NCBI GenBank assembly: GCA_002305435.1
Contig: DBQZ01000029.1
Span: forward strand, 8,870-17,637
DNA from: Clostridiales bacterium UBA1381
GTDB taxonomy: Bacteria; Bacillota; Clostridia; UBA1381
Reading direction: 5' to 3'
DNA length: 8,768 nucleotides
The number at the start of each line of letters is the position of its first letter. Position 1 is the stretch's first letter. The notes beneath the pieces are model-generated. The model ran no database searches. It saw only the letters and a program-made list of their open reading frames with translations, and was not told the DNA's origin. This document shows positions 6,944 through 8,768 of the stretch, one piece after another. A program made the position numbers and the translations under genes.

Positions 6944-7491
6944 CCTTCTCCGTCTGCCTTATCCTCCGGCTTGTCCTCCGCTGCTGCATCTTGCGGAAGA
7001 GGCGGCAGTTCATCTGGGCTTTTCAGCCCGAAACAGCGCAGGAATTGACGTGTTGTGACGTAGAGTATCGGCCTTCCCGGCGCATCAAGCCTGCCTGCCT
7101 CCTCTATGAGACCGCGTTCGTACAATCGGTTCACGCAGCCGTCCGAGTTTACTCCACGTATGTATTCTATCCTCGCCCGTGTTATCGGCTGTTTGTAGGC
7201 GATTATCGCCAGGGTTTCCATTGCCGCATTTGACAGCGCCTGATTGCGCTGTTCGCCCATAAGCTCACGGATGTACTTATAGTAATCCTTCCTCGAACAC
7301 AGCTGGTATCCGCCGTCTATCTCTATTATGCTTACGCCTCTTTTGCAGCTGTCGTACTCCTCCATGAGAGATGAAACCGCCTCTGCGGCCTCTTCCTCAC
7401 TTACGCCCAAAGCAGCTGCAAGCTTCGCCGTTGTGACAGCTTCACCGGCAGCAAACAGCAGAGCTTCGGCTGCATATTTTATCTCATCCAT
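6940..7491 (-). CDS. scpB: Segregation and condensation protein B
   Basis: ScpB binds the kleisin ScpA as a dimer and completes the SMC-ScpAB complex that organises and segregates the bacterial chromosome. The 183-residue product has two winged-helix domains. The first covers about 1-80, opening with IKYAAEALLFAAGEAVT (4-20). The second covers about 85-155, with the hallmark AMETLAIIAYKQPITRARIE (90-109), IRGVNSDG (111-118), LYERGLIEEAGR (123-134) and PGRPILYVTT (138-147). The final 25 or so residues are acidic and proline-rich, probably disordered, as is common in this family. The ATG at 7491 is supported by GGAAGG (7498-7503) 6 nt upstream, lying inside the last codons of scpA. Two bases separate it from scpA, and its stop overlaps the next start by 4 nt. 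Confidence 0.96.
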   Translation of the reverse strand: MDEIKYAAEALLFAAGEAVTTAKLAAALGVSEEEAAEAVSSLMEEYDSCKRGVSIIEIDGGYQLCSRKDYYKYIRELMGEQRNQALSNAAMETLAIIAYKQPITRARIEYIRGVNSDGCVNRLYERGLIEEAGRLDAPGRPILYVTTRQFLRCFGLKSPDELPPLPQDAAAEDKPEDKADGEG

Positions 7492-7493
7492 AC

Positions 7494-8216
7494 TTATCCT
7501 TCCGACTGTATTATAATGAAATCATGATTGTCCTCATTGTATTCCGCCTTTATCTTGGCAAGCTTTATCATTTCCAAAAGTGCAAGAAACGTCGCTATCA
7601 TCTCAGGTCTTGAATCCTCCGGCTTAAACAGGCTTGAAAACGAAACCCGCCCCTTTCTCTCCAGACGGTGTCTAACCTTTTTTGCCATATCCTCAACCGA
7701 TACCTTCTCCCTGCCGACTATGCCGGAAAATGCCCGCTTCTCCGGCCTTTTGCTCCGCTGTCTGCGATCGAGTATCATTGCAAAAGCCTCCAAAAGCTCC
7801 GCTGTTTCATGCCGGCGGCTATAAGGCGGTATCGGCAGCTTCAGCTTCTCCGCCTCTCTAAACACCAGATCCCGTGAGGCAAACTCGTTTTTTCTGAGGC
7901 TCTTTGAGGCTTCCTTGTACTGCTGGTATTCCTCCAAACGCCTTGCCAAATCCTCCCGGGGATCCTCCTCTTCTTCCTCTTCTTTCTTCGGCAGAAGCAT
8001 ACGTGATTTGATATACAAAAGCTGGGATGCCATCACCAAAAATTCGCTCATTTCATCAAGATCCGAATCTGATGCCTCGCTTATTATCTGCATATACTGG
8101 TCGGTTATCTGGGCTATCGGTATATCCCAGATGCTCACCTTATTCTTCTTTATCAGGTGCAGAAGCAAATCAAGCGGCCCTTCAAACATTTCCAGCTTAT
8201 ACTGCATTTTTTCCAT
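7494..8216 (-). CDS. scpA: Segregation and condensation protein A (kleisin)
   Basis: ScpA is the kleisin that bridges the two heads of an SMC dimer in the condensin-like complex. The 240-residue protein shows the SMC-binding N-terminal domain with MFEGPLDLLLHLIKK (10-24) and IWDIPIAQITDQY (29-41). Next come FLVMASQLLYIKSRMLLPKK (59-78), an acidic run of Glu residues and the ScpB-binding middle region. The C-terminal winged-helix domain follows, with VSFSSLF (191-197) and MIATFLALLEMIKL (206-219). Length and order are normal for the family. The start at 8216 has AAGG 10 nt upstream. The in-frame ATG at 8207 (MQYKLEMFEGP) is an alternative with only weak ribosome-binding sequence. It follows the M50 gene after 12 nt and precedes scpB by 2 nt. 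Confidence 0.96.
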   Translation of the reverse strand: MEKMQYKLEMFEGPLDLLLHLIKKNKVSIWDIPIAQITDQYMQIISEASDSDLDEMSEFLVMASQLLYIKSRMLLPKKEEEEEEDPREDLARRLEEYQQYKEASKSLRKNEFASRDLVFREAEKLKLPIPPYSRRHETAELLEAFAMILDRRQRSKRPEKRAFSGIVGREKVSVEDMAKKVRHRLERKGRVSFSSLFKPEDSRPEMIATFLALLEMIKLAKIKAEYNEDNHDFIIIQSEG

Positions 8217-8228
8217 CTTTACCGTACC

Positions 8229-8768
8229 TTATGCAAACACAGATAAAATGCTTAAAACGGCTCTTGCAATAAACCCGTAAACGATATTAACGCCTGTTCC
8301 GATAATCGTCGAGAAAAATCCCGTAAGACACAATACCATAAGCACTATCATTATATACCGCTCGTACTCAAGCATCTTGTAATAGATGTGGTTTGGCAGA
8401 AACATCCCCAAAACCTTAGACCCGTCAAGCGGAGGTATCGGGATTATGTTGAATATCATAAAGCAAAGGTTCCTTACCACGAAAAGCTGCGTTATCTGTA
8501 ACGTTATAACCGCCGCCCTCACCATATTCTGCTTTGCAAACAGAACATAGAGCCCCATGCCTATCATCATACCTACAAATGCCATCACAAAGTTCGCAAG
8601 CGGACCTGCCGCAGCGGTTATTGCCGTCCCCTTTTTATAATCCTTATAATAGCGGGGATTTATCTGCACAGGTTTTGCCCAGCCAAAGCCGGTAAGTATC
8701 ATGAGAAGCGTACCTATGAGGTCAAGATGAGCTATCGGGTTCAGCGTTAATCTTCCCGTCATCTTTGG
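8229..8768 (-). CDS. Site-2 protease family (M50) intramembrane metalloprotease, N-terminus outside the window
   Basis: The C-terminal 179 residues of a membrane zinc metalloprotease of the M50 family, of the kind commonly encoded just upstream of scpA in clostridia. The visible part begins with PKMTGRLTLNPIAHLD, which in complete members follows the HExxH zinc motif closely, so the catalytic helix and start are lost to the window edge. Visible features are WAKPVQINPRYYKD (30-43), GTAITAAAGPLANFVMA (47-63) with the conserved GPLANF, and NIIPIPPLDGSKV (107-119), which carries the third zinc ligand Asp115. Four hydrophobic segments are visible (near 17-26, 56-76, 85-112 and 138-156), plus a hydrophobic C-terminal end. 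The in-frame ATG at 8762 is internal. The substrate is unknown. Position next to scpAB argues for a housekeeping protease and does not identify it as the sporulation protease SpoIVFB. Confidence 0.9.
   Translation of the reverse strand, partial: PKMTGRLTLNPIAHLDLIGTLLMILTGFGWAKPVQINPRYYKDYKKGTAITAAAGPLANFVMAFVGMMIGMGLYVLFAKQNMVRAAVITLQITQLFVVRNLCFMIFNIIPIPPLDGSKVLGMFLPNHIYYKMLEYERYIMIVLMVLCLTGFFSTIIGTGVNIVYGFIARAVLSILSVFA

Noticed and set aside
8229..8762. Identification of the M50 protein as the sporulation protease SpoIVFB or as RseP.
   Set aside because: The visible part lacks PDZ or CBS domains and the context is scpAB, which fits a general site-2 protease family member. The N-terminus is missing, so no specific name is justified.

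Overview
The window reads as a chromosomal segment of a spore-forming, low-to-moderate G+C Firmicute, most likely a clostridial (Oscillospiraceae/Ruminococcaceae-like) gut bacterium. The clues are a GerW/YtfJ sporulation protein, the linked scpA-scpB-DUF2953-ytfJ cluster, an Agr/LytTR-type regulatory cassette, strong GGAGG-type ribosome binding sites and very tight gene packing. The genus cannot be read from the sequence.

Layout: the left edge carries the 3' part of a DAHP synthase gene (aroF) on the + strand. A long bidirectional hairpin terminator (about 774-810) separates it from a convergent block. Everything from 810 to 8768 is on the - strand and reads right to left: a site-2 protease family (M50) gene cut by the window edge, scpA, scpB, a DUF2953 membrane protein gene, ytfJ (gerW), a B12-binding-type radical SAM gene, its DUF2344 partner, a LytTR response regulator, an AgrC-like histidine kinase and agrB.

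The nine complete - strand genes and the cut M50 gene are almost continuous. Genes overlap by 4 to 11 nt or are separated by 2 to 12 nt. The one exception is a 44-nt gap between the DUF2344 gene and the response regulator, where a new transcription unit might begin. No strong terminator or clear promoter is visible there, so the regulatory cassette may simply be read through from the housekeeping genes.

Functions: ScpA and ScpB are the kleisin and winged-helix partners of SMC in chromosome condensation and segregation. YtfJ is a spore protein linked to germination, and DUF2953 proteins commonly sit beside it. The radical SAM/DUF2344 pair is a widely conserved couple with no function I can name. 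The last three genes form a complete sensing and processing set (AgrB protease with His and Cys in place, AgrC-like kinase, LytTR regulator), but I find no agrD-like autoinducer precursor. This is the most interesting point of the window. There is no gene-free stretch longer than 300 bases, and I see no RNA genes, mobile elements or CRISPR arrays.
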